DNA from: Opitutaceae bacterium
GTDB lineage: Bacteria; Verrucomicrobiota; Verrucomicrobiia; Opitutales; Opitutaceae
Assembly (NCBI GenBank): GCA_017994935.1
Contig: JAGOJU010000032.1
Coordinates: 1 to 38,681 of the forward strand
DNA: 38,681 nt
Direction: 5' to 3'
In this document: in pieces, positions 26,049 to 34,024 of the stretch
How the letters are laid out: each line of letters begins with the position of its first letter
Position numbering within the stretch: the first letter of the stretch is position 1
The notes under the pieces: model-generated
What the model was told of the DNA's origin: nothing
Seen by the model: the letters and a program-made list of their open reading frames with translations, nothing else
Databases searched by the model: none
Translations under genes and position numbers: made by a program

Positions 26049-26086
26049 GGGACAAACTCAAATAGCACAGGGACAAGCTCAAATAA
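26049..26086 (+). repeat. Two-copy tandem repeat, 21-bp period
   Basis: GGGACAAACTCAAATAG (26049-26065) and GGGACAAGCTCAAATAA (26070-26086) match at 15 of 17 positions. Repeated subterminal sites of this kind are typical transposase-binding ends (IS21- or Tn7-like). They stand 35 bp from the 3' end of the gspE-type gene and may mark the right junction of the island. Confidence 0.6.
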
Positions 26087-26120
26087 CCGTCACCAGAGCA
26101 CCCTGCTTCCGACCCGTCGC

Positions 26121-27827
26121 TCACACAAGATCCGGCGGTACCGTCGCTATCGCCTCTTCCAGGCTGCTGGTGCCGTCCTTGACCTTGAGCATGGAATCCT
26201 GGTGCAGGGTCTTCATGCCCCCGCGCATCGCGATTTTTTTCAGCTCCGTAGATTCCATTCCCTTGTTGATGCCCTCGATCAGCTCCTCGTTAGTGACCAT
26301 CAACTCGTGGATACCCACGCGGCCCTTGTAACCGGAGCTGCCGCACTTCGGGCAGCCGCGGAGATTCGCCTTGTAGATCGGGCCGCTCCATCCGATCGCC
26401 TTCTCCAAGATTTCCTTTTCACGGCTCGTCGGTTCGATCTGGAAGCGGCAGGTCTTGCACAGGCGACGCATCAGCCGCTGCGCGCACACGCACAGGAGCG
26501 ACGAGGAAATCATGAATGACTCCACCCCCATGTCCGTCAGACGGGCGATCGTCGAGGGAGCGTCGTTGGTGTGCAGGGTCGAGATCAGGAGGTGACCCGT
26601 CAACGCGGCCTCCACGGCGATATTGGCGGTCTCCTTGTCGCGAATTTCACCCACCAGTATGATGTCAGGATCCTGACGCAGGAAGGACCGCAATGCGGCT
26701 GCGAAGGTCAGCCCGATCTGTCGGTGCATCTGCATCTGGTTGATGCCTGCAAGCGTGTACTCGATCGGGTCCTCGGCGGTGCGGATCACAAGCTCCGGTG
26801 AATTGATTTCGTTCAGCGCCGAATACAGCGTCATCGACTTTCCGGAGCCCGTCGGCCCGCAGTGCAGGATCATGCCATAGGGCTGGCGGATGGACTCGCG
26901 GTAGCGGGCGAGATTCTCCTCGGAGAACCCGAGTGCGGTCAGCGGCAGGGTCGACTTCTGCTTGTCGAGGATACGCATCACCATGCCTTCGCCGTGATTC
27001 AACGGAGCGGTGGAGACGCGAAGGTCGATGTCGATGCCCTTCTTCGTAAACTGCTTGAAGACAATGCGTCCATCCTGGGGAAGCCGTCGCTCGGCGATGT
27101 CCAGGTTGCACATGATCTTGAGTCGCGCGATCAGCGCCGGGGCGACCTTTGATGGCAGGCGGAGTTTCTCGGAACAGATGCCGTCCACCCGATAGCGCAC
27201 GATGACCTCCTTCTCCTGCGGCTCGATATGAATGTCGGATGTGCCGCTGTAATACGCATCCTCGATGATGCGGTTGGAAAGCTGGATGATCGGACCGGAC
27301 TCCTCGTTGACATTCTCATCGACCTCCTCGACGACCTCCTTGCCGAACTCGGCTCCGATCTTCTGGACAACCTCGTCGAATCCCGCGCGATCCGCCGACT
27401 TCGCGAATTTCTCCCGGATCTCCTTTTCACGACCCAGCAGCCGGACGACGCGCATGCCCGTCATTTCCTGGATCTTGGCCGGAACCGTGACCTCAAACGG
27501 ATTGGCGAAGGCGACCAGCAGGTAGTCACCCACCTGTCCCACGGGAATCAGCACGTTGTCATGACAGAACTGCTGGGGTACCCGCTCAAACGTGGATGGC
27601 CCGACGCGCAGTCGCGAAACATTGTACGGGGCCAGGCCGGATGCCTTCGCGCGGGCAACAAGTAGCTGGAAAGGGGTGACCGAGTACTGCTCCTGAAGCA
27701 GTTTGTCGAGGGCTTCGCCGCTCAGATCCTCGGGGTGGTTGGTGAGTGCAAGGCGCTGTTCGGCATTCAGGCGGCCGAATTCCTCGAGCTTGGCGACGAC
27801 TTGGGATTGGATTTTTCCGAGAGGCAT
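26121..27827 (-). CDS. GspE/PilB-family secretion or type IV pilus assembly ATPase
   Basis: A 568-residue hexameric motor ATPase at the inner-membrane base of a type II secretion system or type IV pilus. The N-terminal MshEN-like region covers about 1-150. The ATPase has HIEPQ (200-204), Walker A GPTGSGKS (324-331, Lys330), an Asp box (AEDPIEY, 351-357), Walker [10 protein letters not shown] (389-397) and a His box (STLHTN). A four-Cys zinc motif (Cys457, Cys460, Cys492, Cys495) is typical of GspE/PilB and absent from PilT. It lies 28 nt downstream of a stand-alone MshEN-like gene and is last in the core minus-strand run. GspE versus PilB cannot be decided here. Confidence 0.92.
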   Translation of the reverse strand: MPLGKIQSQVVAKLEEFGRLNAEQRLALTNHPEDLSGEALDKLLQEQYSVTPFQLLVARAKASGLAPYNVSRLRVGPSTFERVPQQFCHDNVLIPVGQVGDYLLVAFANPFEVTVPAKIQEMTGMRVVRLLGREKEIREKFAKSADRAGFDEVVQKIGAEFGKEVVEEVDENVNEESGPIIQLSNRIIEDAYYSGTSDIHIEPQEKEVIVRYRVDGICSEKLRLPSKVAPALIARLKIMCNLDIAERRLPQDGRIVFKQFTKKGIDIDLRVSTAPLNHGEGMVMRILDKQKSTLPLTALGFSEENLARYRESIRQPYGMILHCGPTGSGKSMTLYSALNEINSPELVIRTAEDPIEYTLAGINQMQMHRQIGLTFAAALRSFLRQDPDIILVGEIRDKETANIAVEAALTGHLLISTLHTNDAPSTIARLTDMGVESFMISSSLLCVCAQRLMRRLCKTCRFQIEPTSREKEILEKAIGWSGPIYKANLRGCPKCGSSGYKGRVGIHELMVTNEELIEGINKGMESTELKKIAMRGGMKTLHQDSMLKVKDGTSSLEEAIATVPPDLV

Positions 27828-27855
27828 GGTGCGGGCGCCACCGCACCGAAAACGA

Positions 27856-28377
27856 TCAGGATTTCGCGGGGCCGGGTGAGGCTGCGCGGTCCGTTTCCAT
27901 CTTTTCCAGGAAGTCGGCGATCATTTCCAGTGACGTAGCGTACCAGATAATCGGCGCATCCAGCACTTTCTCCCAATGCTTTCGCACTGCGGGGCTCAAA
28001 TAATAGGCGGTAGCCAGCGTATAGAAGTCGTCCTCCTTGTCGAAAGGGACAGTCCAGGTCGCCCAGCAGGCACCTATATCCGCCGTCTTGCGAAGATCTT
28101 CGGAAACATCGTAGGTCCTCAGATCGATCAGGCCGACGCCTTCCTTCTCCAGGACGTGGGCAATCACGTCCTCCTCTTTCACCACATTCATGTCGAACGC
28201 GAGGACCCCCAAAAGCGTGCTCTGCCTCGAATTCTGACTGGCAATGATTTGAAACAGCTTCTCGTTGGCTTTCTCCAGGTCCTCCACCTTCACCAGATTG
28301 TGCTCGACCAAAGCAGCGCCCATCATGCGGTTTGCGCGCATCAGAAGCGCCCGGTTTTCAGGAGAAAGTGCGGCCAT
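27856..28377 (-). CDS. Stand-alone MshEN/GspE-N-like domain protein
   Basis: A 173-residue soluble protein without ATPase. By pattern it resembles the N-terminal MshEN domain of secretion ATPases: [20 protein letters not shown] and [20 protein letters not shown] fit the repeated LG-x2-L-x3-N/G-x5-L shape. These are followed by [20 protein letters not shown], a middle strand pair and a closing helix ([12 protein letters not shown]), as in GspE-N. In MshE this domain binds c-di-GMP. Several conserved Arg/Gln positions are altered here, so ligand binding is unproven. It sits 6 nt behind obg and 28 nt before the gspE-type gene. It probably regulates or pairs with that ATPase. Confidence 0.65.
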   Translation of the reverse strand: MAALSPENRALLMRANRMMGAALVEHNLVKVEDLEKANEKLFQIIASQNSRQSTLLGVLAFDMNVVKEEDVIAHVLEKEGVGLIDLRTYDVSEDLRKTADIGACWATWTVPFDKEDDFYTLATAYYLSPAVRKHWEKVLDAPIIWYATSLEMIADFLEKMETDRAASPGPAKS

Positions 28378-28383
28378 GGGAAA

Positions 28384-29424
28384 TCAAGACGTGCGGGTGG
28401 AGGGAGGTTTTTTGCCCACAGGAGCAAGGCGACCCCGGACACGCCTCCTGAGCTCCGTTTTCAAGGCGTCCAGCCCCTGGCCGGAGAGACAGGAGATCGG
28501 AATAACGGCCACTTTGTGACGTCGCTTGAATTTTGTGAGGTTGGCCGCAGCCTCCGGCAGGTCGATTTTGTTCGCCACCACCAGGCGGGGTTTTTTCAGG
28601 AGGGCCGGGTCATAGAGCTTCAACTCGCTCAGCAACGTCCGGTAATCCTCGCGCGGATCGCGTCCGTCGGCTCCCGCGATGTCGATCAGGAACATCAGCA
28701 AGGCACAGCGTTCGATGTGTCTCAGGAACCGGTGCCCCAGGCCCCGGTTCTCACTGGCCCCTTCAATCAAACCAGGCACATCGGCCAGCAGGAGGCGGTC
28801 GAAACTGACCGGATCAGCATATTCGATCACCCCGATCTGCGGATGCAGTGTCGTGAAGGGATAGGCTGCGGTTTTCGGACGCGCCTTCGTGATCGCCTTG
28901 GTGAGCGATGACTTGCCCGCGTTGGGAAACCCGACGAGGCCAATGTCTGCAATGCTCTTGAGCACCAGTCGAAATGTTCCGCCCTCCCCTTCCTGGCCGG
29001 GGTTTGCCCGCTTGGGCGCGCGATTGGTGGAGGTCTTGAAATGCGTGTTTCCCCAACCGCCATTGCCTCCCTTGCACAGCACGATCTCCTGTCCGTCGTG
29101 AATCACCTCGGCGACGACCTTTTCTGTCGCCTCGTCGATGACCACCGTGCCAAGCGGCAGGCGCAGCACCGCGGGTTTTCCTTCGCGGCCGTGACAATCC
29201 TTGTCCAGTCCATGCTCACCTCGCTCGCCTTTCCAGTGAGGCTTGAACTTGAAATCGACGAGGTTGTTGGTGTCGTCATCCCCCCGCAGGATGACGTCCC
29301 CTCCCTTGCCGCCGTCGCCTCCGTTCGGCCCACCCCAGGGTTCGTACTTCTCCCTGCGGAAGGAGATGCAGCCTCTCCCTCCGTCACCGGCCTGAACCTT
29401 GATCACACATTCGTCGACAAACAT
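28384..29424 (-). CDS. obg: Obg/CgtA family GTPase
   Basis: A 346-residue ribosome-associated GTPase in large-subunit maturation and stringent signalling. The Gly-rich Obg fold fills residues 1-157 (GDGGRGCISFRREKYEPWGG; GGNGGWGNTHFKTSTNRAPK). The G domain follows with G1 GFPNAGKSS, switch PFTTLHPQIGVI, G3 DVPGLIEGA and G4 NKID. No C-terminal OCT domain is present. It starts 15 nt after ftsZ and ends 6 nt before the MshEN-like gene, so it is probably transcribed with the division genes. Confidence 0.97.
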   Translation of the reverse strand: MFVDECVIKVQAGDGGRGCISFRREKYEPWGGPNGGDGGKGGDVILRGDDDTNNLVDFKFKPHWKGERGEHGLDKDCHGREGKPAVLRLPLGTVVIDEATEKVVAEVIHDGQEIVLCKGGNGGWGNTHFKTSTNRAPKRANPGQEGEGGTFRLVLKSIADIGLVGFPNAGKSSLTKAITKARPKTAAYPFTTLHPQIGVIEYADPVSFDRLLLADVPGLIEGASENRGLGHRFLRHIERCALLMFLIDIAGADGRDPREDYRTLLSELKLYDPALLKKPRLVVANKIDLPEAAANLTKFKRRHKVAVIPISCLSGQGLDALKTELRRRVRGRLAPVGKKPPSTRTS

Positions 29425-29439
29425 GGCGATGGAAAACAG

Positions 29440-30759
29440 CTACAGGGCAATCTTGATCCCCTTGCGCAGGTAGGTCGGAACATCGAGATCCTGACCTTCG
29501 AAGAGATTGCGGTCGGTCTTGTCGAAATGCCCGCGGCTCTCCACCTCCGTGAATGAAAATTCGTTCTGCCTGGGCGGCGAGGCATGCACCGCGGAACGCG
29601 GTTGCAGCGGATCACCGACGGGGTCTTCCCCTGCCTTGCCTCCACCCGATGGCCGGTTGCCACCCGGCGCCGTCGCAGTCTCCGCAGGTTTCGCCACATC
29701 CTCCCTGACGCCGAGGGCGGGCTCGGTCGGGACACTCCTATGCCTGCCCGCATGCGGAGTCCGGCGTGAGCCCAGCCTGCCCGAGAGGTCGCTGGTTCCC
29801 AGGACGCAGATCTCAACGCGCTGGTTCATCGTCTCGTCAATCACCGCACCCATGATGACGTGCGAATCGCGGCCGAACTGCTCCGTCACGGCCGTCATGA
29901 TTTCATTGACCTTCGGCAAGGTGAGATCCGGGCCGCCGGTGATGTTGACCAGAAGGCGGTCCGCCTTGCGTGAAAACTCCGGCGTCACGAGCAGCGGACA
30001 CATCTTGAGGCTTTCGATCGCCTCATGCGTGCCGTGCGCCCCCGATCCCGCACCAAGCCCGAAGAGTGTCCTGCTTCCGCGCGTCGCAAATGCCTGCCGC
30101 AGCGTCGAGAAATCCAGATTGATCAGCCCGGTGCGGTGCAGCATCCCCCAGATCGACTTCACCCCGCGCCCAATCCACGCGTCTGCCCGCGCAAAGGAAT
30201 CCAGCACGGTTTCGTTCTCGGCCGCTTCCTGCAGCAGCACGTCATTCGGAAGCGGAATCACCGCGTCGCACACCTTGCGCAGCGCCAGAAGTCCTTCCTC
30301 CGCCTGCCGGAGCCGGCGTCCGCCCTCAAAGGCGAAGGGCATCGTCACAAACGCGATGACCAGGGCGCCCTGCTCCGCGGCGAGTTCCGCGAAGATCGGC
30401 GCCGCACCGCTGCCCGTGCCGCCGCCCATCCCCGCAATGAGGAAGACGAGGTCGCAGTCCTTCGCGATCGCCTGAAGCTGCTCACGATCCGCCTCGGCCG
30501 CCTCGCGCCCGAGATCAGGATCTCCCCCAGCTCCCAGCCCGCGGGTCACACCCATGCCGATCAGGATCTTTTCCTGGAGAGGTGAACTCGACAGCGCCTG
30601 ATAGTCGGAGTTCACAGCGACCAGCTGCAGCCGGTCGAGATTCTCCATCTTGAGGCGGTCGACCACGTTCGAGCCGGCCCCACCCACGCCCACCACTTTC
30701 ATGGCAACGTCGCGATCCGTCAGGATCTGATTCTCCAGGGGAAGTTCGTTGGGATTCAT
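29440..30759 (-). CDS. ftsZ: Cell division protein FtsZ
   Basis: A 439-residue tubulin-like GTPase that forms the Z ring. The N-terminus has VGVGGAGSNVVDRL, the tubulin signature is GMGGGTGSGAAP, and the T7-loop region carries NLDFSTLRQAF. After the globular core a Pro/Gly/Ala-rich linker of about 90 residues leads to the conserved C-terminal peptide DLDVPTYLRKGIKI, which binds FtsA. It lies 12 nt behind ftsA and is followed closely by obg. Confidence 0.97.
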   Translation of the reverse strand: MNPNELPLENQILTDRDVAMKVVGVGGAGSNVVDRLKMENLDRLQLVAVNSDYQALSSSPLQEKILIGMGVTRGLGAGGDPDLGREAAEADREQLQAIAKDCDLVFLIAGMGGGTGSGAAPIFAELAAEQGALVIAFVTMPFAFEGGRRLRQAEEGLLALRKVCDAVIPLPNDVLLQEAAENETVLDSFARADAWIGRGVKSIWGMLHRTGLINLDFSTLRQAFATRGSRTLFGLGAGSGAHGTHEAIESLKMCPLLVTPEFSRKADRLLVNITGGPDLTLPKVNEIMTAVTEQFGRDSHVIMGAVIDETMNQRVEICVLGTSDLSGRLGSRRTPHAGRHRSVPTEPALGVREDVAKPAETATAPGGNRPSGGGKAGEDPVGDPLQPRSAVHASPPRQNEFSFTEVESRGHFDKTDRNLFEGQDLDVPTYLRKGIKIAL

Positions 30760-30771
30760 GGGCGGATCCGG

Positions 30772-31977
30772 TCAGACCGAGGCGAAGAGTTTCTGGATGA
30801 GGCTCGGTCCCCTTCGGACCGGTACGGGCACTTCGGGCCGCGCCGTCAATCCATAGTTCAGCAACCCGAGCGCCGTCGAAAACCCGGGGTCCTTGAGCTT
30901 GTCCTTCACGCCCGACGGCCCCTCAGCGACATGCGCCGGTATCCCGAAAACCTGGCCGGCCGCCTCGGCGATTCCCGGAAGTTTTGAGACCCCACCGGTG
31001 ATCACCACGCCTGCCCCCGTGCGCTCCGGCTCCAGAGCCGTGCCGAGCTTTTTCTTCACCACTTCGAGCAGCTCCCGCGCACGGGCGGAGGTGATCTGCT
31101 CAATGGTCTGCTTGGGAAACTGGCGGTCGCCTATCGCAAAATCCCCGTTGAGCCAGACCTTCTCCTCGCGGCTTCTGGTTGCAACCGTTGCGCGGCCGTA
31201 TCGCAGCTTCAGTTTCTCCGCCTGTCCCTCCGTCAGGCGCAGCCCGAGCGCAAGGTCGTTGGTAAGATGCGCTCCCCCGACCGGCACCACTCCCGCCACC
31301 TGCGCCATGCCGTCACGATAGAGCACGTAGTCCGTCGTTCCCGCCCCGATGTCGAGCACAAGCACGCCATGCTGCCTGTCGCCCGGCGAAGTCACCACCG
31401 TCCCCGACGCCAGGCTCGAGAGGATCAGTTCCGATACGGTCACATTGAAGCCCCGGATCACATGGATGTTGTCCGCAATCTTCGACTCCAGACCGTGCAC
31501 CATGAAATAACTGACCTTCAGCTTGTTTCCCACCAGGCTGTCCGGATCCGGAACCAGGCGGCCGTCGAGCACGAACGGCCGCCGGAGTCGCTGCACAATC
31601 ATCCGCCCCGGGGGCAGCTGCCGGTTGCGCGCAATGTTGCAGGCGGTGTTGATGTCCAGGTCGCTCACCATGTTGTTCGCCGCCGAAACGCGGACCTCCC
31701 CCTCGTTCGCAAAGCCGTCAATATGTCCCCCGGTCTGCGCAAGGTACACCTCGTCAACCCGAACGCCTGCGCTGCGCTCGGCCTGCATCAGCGCGCTGTG
31801 CGCGGCATCGCTCGCCGCCTTGAAATCGACCACCACCCCCTTGATCACCCCGCGCGATGCACATTCGCCAAGCCCGATCACGGTCAGGCTTCTCCTGTTG
31901 GCAATGTCGCCAATCAGAACGCTTATTTTCGATGTGCCGATTTCGACGGCGCCAATGTATTTTGTCCGGGAGATCAC
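30772..31977 (-). CDS. ftsA: Cell division protein FtsA
   Basis: A 401-residue actin-like ATPase that tethers FtsZ to the membrane. GTG at 31977, 4 nt after the ftsQ stop, was chosen because the family sequence starts there (VISRTKYIGAVEIGTSKISV). A longer frame reads antisense to ftsQ. Phosphate motifs are EIGTSKISVLIGD and VLDIGAGTTDYVLY, the adenosine motif is VVITGGVSKLPG, and the C-terminal amphipathic membrane helix ends in SLIQKLFASV. It stands between ftsQ and ftsZ, as in most dcw clusters. Confidence 0.96.
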   Translation of the reverse strand: MISRTKYIGAVEIGTSKISVLIGDIANRRSLTVIGLGECASRGVIKGVVVDFKAASDAAHSALMQAERSAGVRVDEVYLAQTGGHIDGFANEGEVRVSAANNMVSDLDINTACNIARNRQLPPGRMIVQRLRRPFVLDGRLVPDPDSLVGNKLKVSYFMVHGLESKIADNIHVIRGFNVTVSELILSSLASGTVVTSPGDRQHGVLVLDIGAGTTDYVLYRDGMAQVAGVVPVGGAHLTNDLALGLRLTEGQAEKLKLRYGRATVATRSREEKVWLNGDFAIGDRQFPKQTIEQITSARARELLEVVKKKLGTALEPERTGAGVVITGGVSKLPGIAEAAGQVFGIPAHVAEGPSGVKDKLKDPGFSTALGLLNYGLTARPEVPVPVRRGPSLIQKLFASV

Positions 31978-31981
31978 GGGA

Positions 31982-33031
31982 CTAGTTCCGGGGTTGAAGG
32001 GATGGATATTGAAAAAGGGAACGCCGCTCCGTGCGGGTGACCGCAGCCTCCTTGAGGCGGCTATCCGGTCTGTCGGATCGCAGGCGAAATCTGCCTTCCG
32101 CGGATTCGACCGGAGACTGGGCCACAAGCGCCGGCACGGGGGAAAACGAAACGGGCACCTGCCGCTTCCCGTACGTGAGATTGATCGTGGACACCTGATT
32201 GTGCGGTTGCAGCCGGATTTCCGCGAGGACCGCATCGAGAAGGGCTACCTGCTTGAAGAAATCATCCCTCGTCCCAAAAATCACCTCCATCGGATCCGCG
32301 GTCTTCACCACGATTTCGCCGTCGCTCGCAAGGCGCTCCAGCGAAATGATCTTCCAGTTTCGATAGAGCGCAGGCACGTTGCCCTGCGCAGTGGCCAGAA
32401 GGTCCGCGACCGTTTCCATCCCCGATATCGGCACGAACCCCGCGCCCGAACGATGAAGCGACACTCCTCCCAGCCAAGGCAGGCTGGAAACCAGGTTGTC
32501 GGAAAAGTTGCTGCCCGGGAATACCACGCCGTCGCGCGCGACCAGCAGGTCAACGGGATTGCCCGACGAATCCGCGGCGCGAAGCCTCGCCACCGGCGAG
32601 CGCTCCTGCAGGCTTGCAATGAGCGTGTCGGGAAACCTCCGCGTGAGCACCGCGGTCTTCACCTGCCCGTCAGACAGCAGCGCCCTCTGCAGCGCCGCAA
32701 GATCTAGTTCCATCAGTGTCACGCCCTTCGGAAGCTTCAACCGGTCCTGGATCCATTGCAGGTCCAGGACTCCATCGGTGTTCAGTTTGATCGCGCGCAA
32801 CGGCTCGGATTTCACAGGCGCCGCCAGCTTCGAGGGGTCATGCTGCCACAGTTCCACGAGTTCGAACGCCGTCCACACGCCGACCGCGATCACCACGGTG
32901 ACCGCACAGACTTTCACCAGTCCCATGGTCAGGCGCCGCCGGCCCTCCCGCGACATCGAACGCGGGGCGATCTCCTGCGGGATGTCTCGCCAGGATCGGG
33001 CCGAAGGAAACGGTGTCGCGTTTCGATTCAT
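31982..33031 (-). CDS. ftsQ: Cell division protein FtsQ/DivIB
   Basis: A 349-residue bitopic divisome protein. A short basic cytoplasmic tail is followed by one membrane helix (VKVCAVTVVIAVGVWTAFEL, about 39-58), then a POTRA domain (PLRAIKLNTDGVLDLQWIQD onward) and the beta domain. Sequence conservation is low, as usual for FtsQ; the topology and the slot between ddl and ftsA decide the call. ATG overlaps the ddl stop by 4 nt. The C-terminal tail is long and charged. Confidence 0.9.
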   Translation of the reverse strand: MNRNATPFPSARSWRDIPQEIAPRSMSREGRRRLTMGLVKVCAVTVVIAVGVWTAFELVELWQHDPSKLAAPVKSEPLRAIKLNTDGVLDLQWIQDRLKLPKGVTLMELDLAALQRALLSDGQVKTAVLTRRFPDTLIASLQERSPVARLRAADSSGNPVDLLVARDGVVFPGSNFSDNLVSSLPWLGGVSLHRSGAGFVPISGMETVADLLATAQGNVPALYRNWKIISLERLASDGEIVVKTADPMEVIFGTRDDFFKQVALLDAVLAEIRLQPHNQVSTINLTYGKRQVPVSFSPVPALVAQSPVESAEGRFRLRSDRPDSRLKEAAVTRTERRSLFQYPSLQPRN

Positions 33032-33960
33032 CGTGTCACAAGCGCCCCCGCCTCATGGAAGCGGCGTACTGCCGGGGCCGCCATTTCCCTCACCAATGCT
33101 GCGAAGTCCATTCCTTCGCAGGCCGCGCTCATGGGCAGCAGACTCGTTTCCTTCATTCCAGGAAGCGTGTTGATTTCGAGAAGGAAAAGTTCGCCGTCGT
33201 CGGAAAGCATGAAGTCCGCACGCGCATAATCGCGGCAGCCGCACGCATCAAACGCCTTGCGCGCCGCCTCACGCGCCGATGAGGCCAGCGCAGCCGGGAG
33301 CGGCGCCGGCGCACGGTACGTTGTGAGGCCCTTCGTATACTTGGAGCGGTAGTCGAAGACTCCCGAATTCGGCACGATCTCCACGACTCCCATCGCATGC
33401 CCGTTGAGGATTCCGACGGTGATCTCCCGTCCCATGATGCGACGCTCCGCCAGCCATTCCCCTTCGCTGATGTCCGCCAGTTTTTCAGCGATGGCCGAGA
33501 CATCGTCGCAGATTCCCAGTCCGATGCTGCTGCCGGAGGACCGGGGTTTGAAAACGATGCGTGACCCGAGCTTCGCGACCAGCGCACCTGCCGCAGGCCT
33601 GGCCCCGGCGCTGAACGCCACGCCCGGAGGCACACGCACGCCCGCGGCCTCAACCGCGACCTTGGTGCGCTCCTTGTCGAAGGTGAGCCCGCTCGCAGCG
33701 GCGTCACACCCGGCATACTGAAAACCCGCAAGGTCCAGGAGGCGCTGCATGCCGCCATCCTCGCCAAAGGTCCCGTGAAGGGTGGAGAACACGACCTCCC
33801 GCGAGGGATCGAGCCCGTCGGGCACCGCCTCCCCGTCCACCACCACAAGACGCGTCGGAAAGCTCCGCGACAGTCCGATCGCGCACGCCTTTCCGGAACC
33901 CAGCGACACCTCGCGCTCGGACGAGGTGCCTCCGCACAGGACAACCAGAGTGGGAGTCAT
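33028..33960 (-). CDS. ddl: D-alanine--D-alanine ligase
   Basis: A 310-residue ATP-grasp ligase that makes the D-Ala-D-Ala dipeptide for peptidoglycan. The N-terminal CGGTSSEREVSLGSG, the HGTFGEDGGMQ loop, FKPRSSGSSIGLG and LEINTLPGMKETSLLPMSA are all diagnostic. The ATG at 33960 is at the family start; longer codons upstream enter the murB 3' end. It starts 64 nt after murC-murB and overlaps ftsQ by 4 nt. The set is complete and should be active. Confidence 0.96.
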   Translation of the reverse strand: MTPTLVVLCGGTSSEREVSLGSGKACAIGLSRSFPTRLVVVDGEAVPDGLDPSREVVFSTLHGTFGEDGGMQRLLDLAGFQYAGCDAAASGLTFDKERTKVAVEAAGVRVPPGVAFSAGARPAAGALVAKLGSRIVFKPRSSGSSIGLGICDDVSAIAEKLADISEGEWLAERRIMGREITVGILNGHAMGVVEIVPNSGVFDYRSKYTKGLTTYRAPAPLPAALASSAREAARKAFDACGCRDYARADFMLSDDGELFLLEINTLPGMKETSLLPMSAACEGMDFAALVREMAAPAVRRFHEAGALVTR

Positions 33961-34024
33961 GGCCGGTGACTCCTTTGCATGCGGGCCACGGCTCGCAACC
34001 CGGCGATGATTGAGTCCACACGTC

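Larger units (their letters stand above)
25783..26120. other. 338-bp non-coding right edge of the island
   Basis: No gene is supported here. The stretch holds a TTCGTCAGT motif at 25836-25844 and 25866-25874 (30-bp period), its inverted copy at 26024-26032, a long-arm 18-bp inverted repeat, and a tandem repeat just before the gspE stop. Together these look like the ends of a mobile element without its transposase. Confidence 0.5.
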
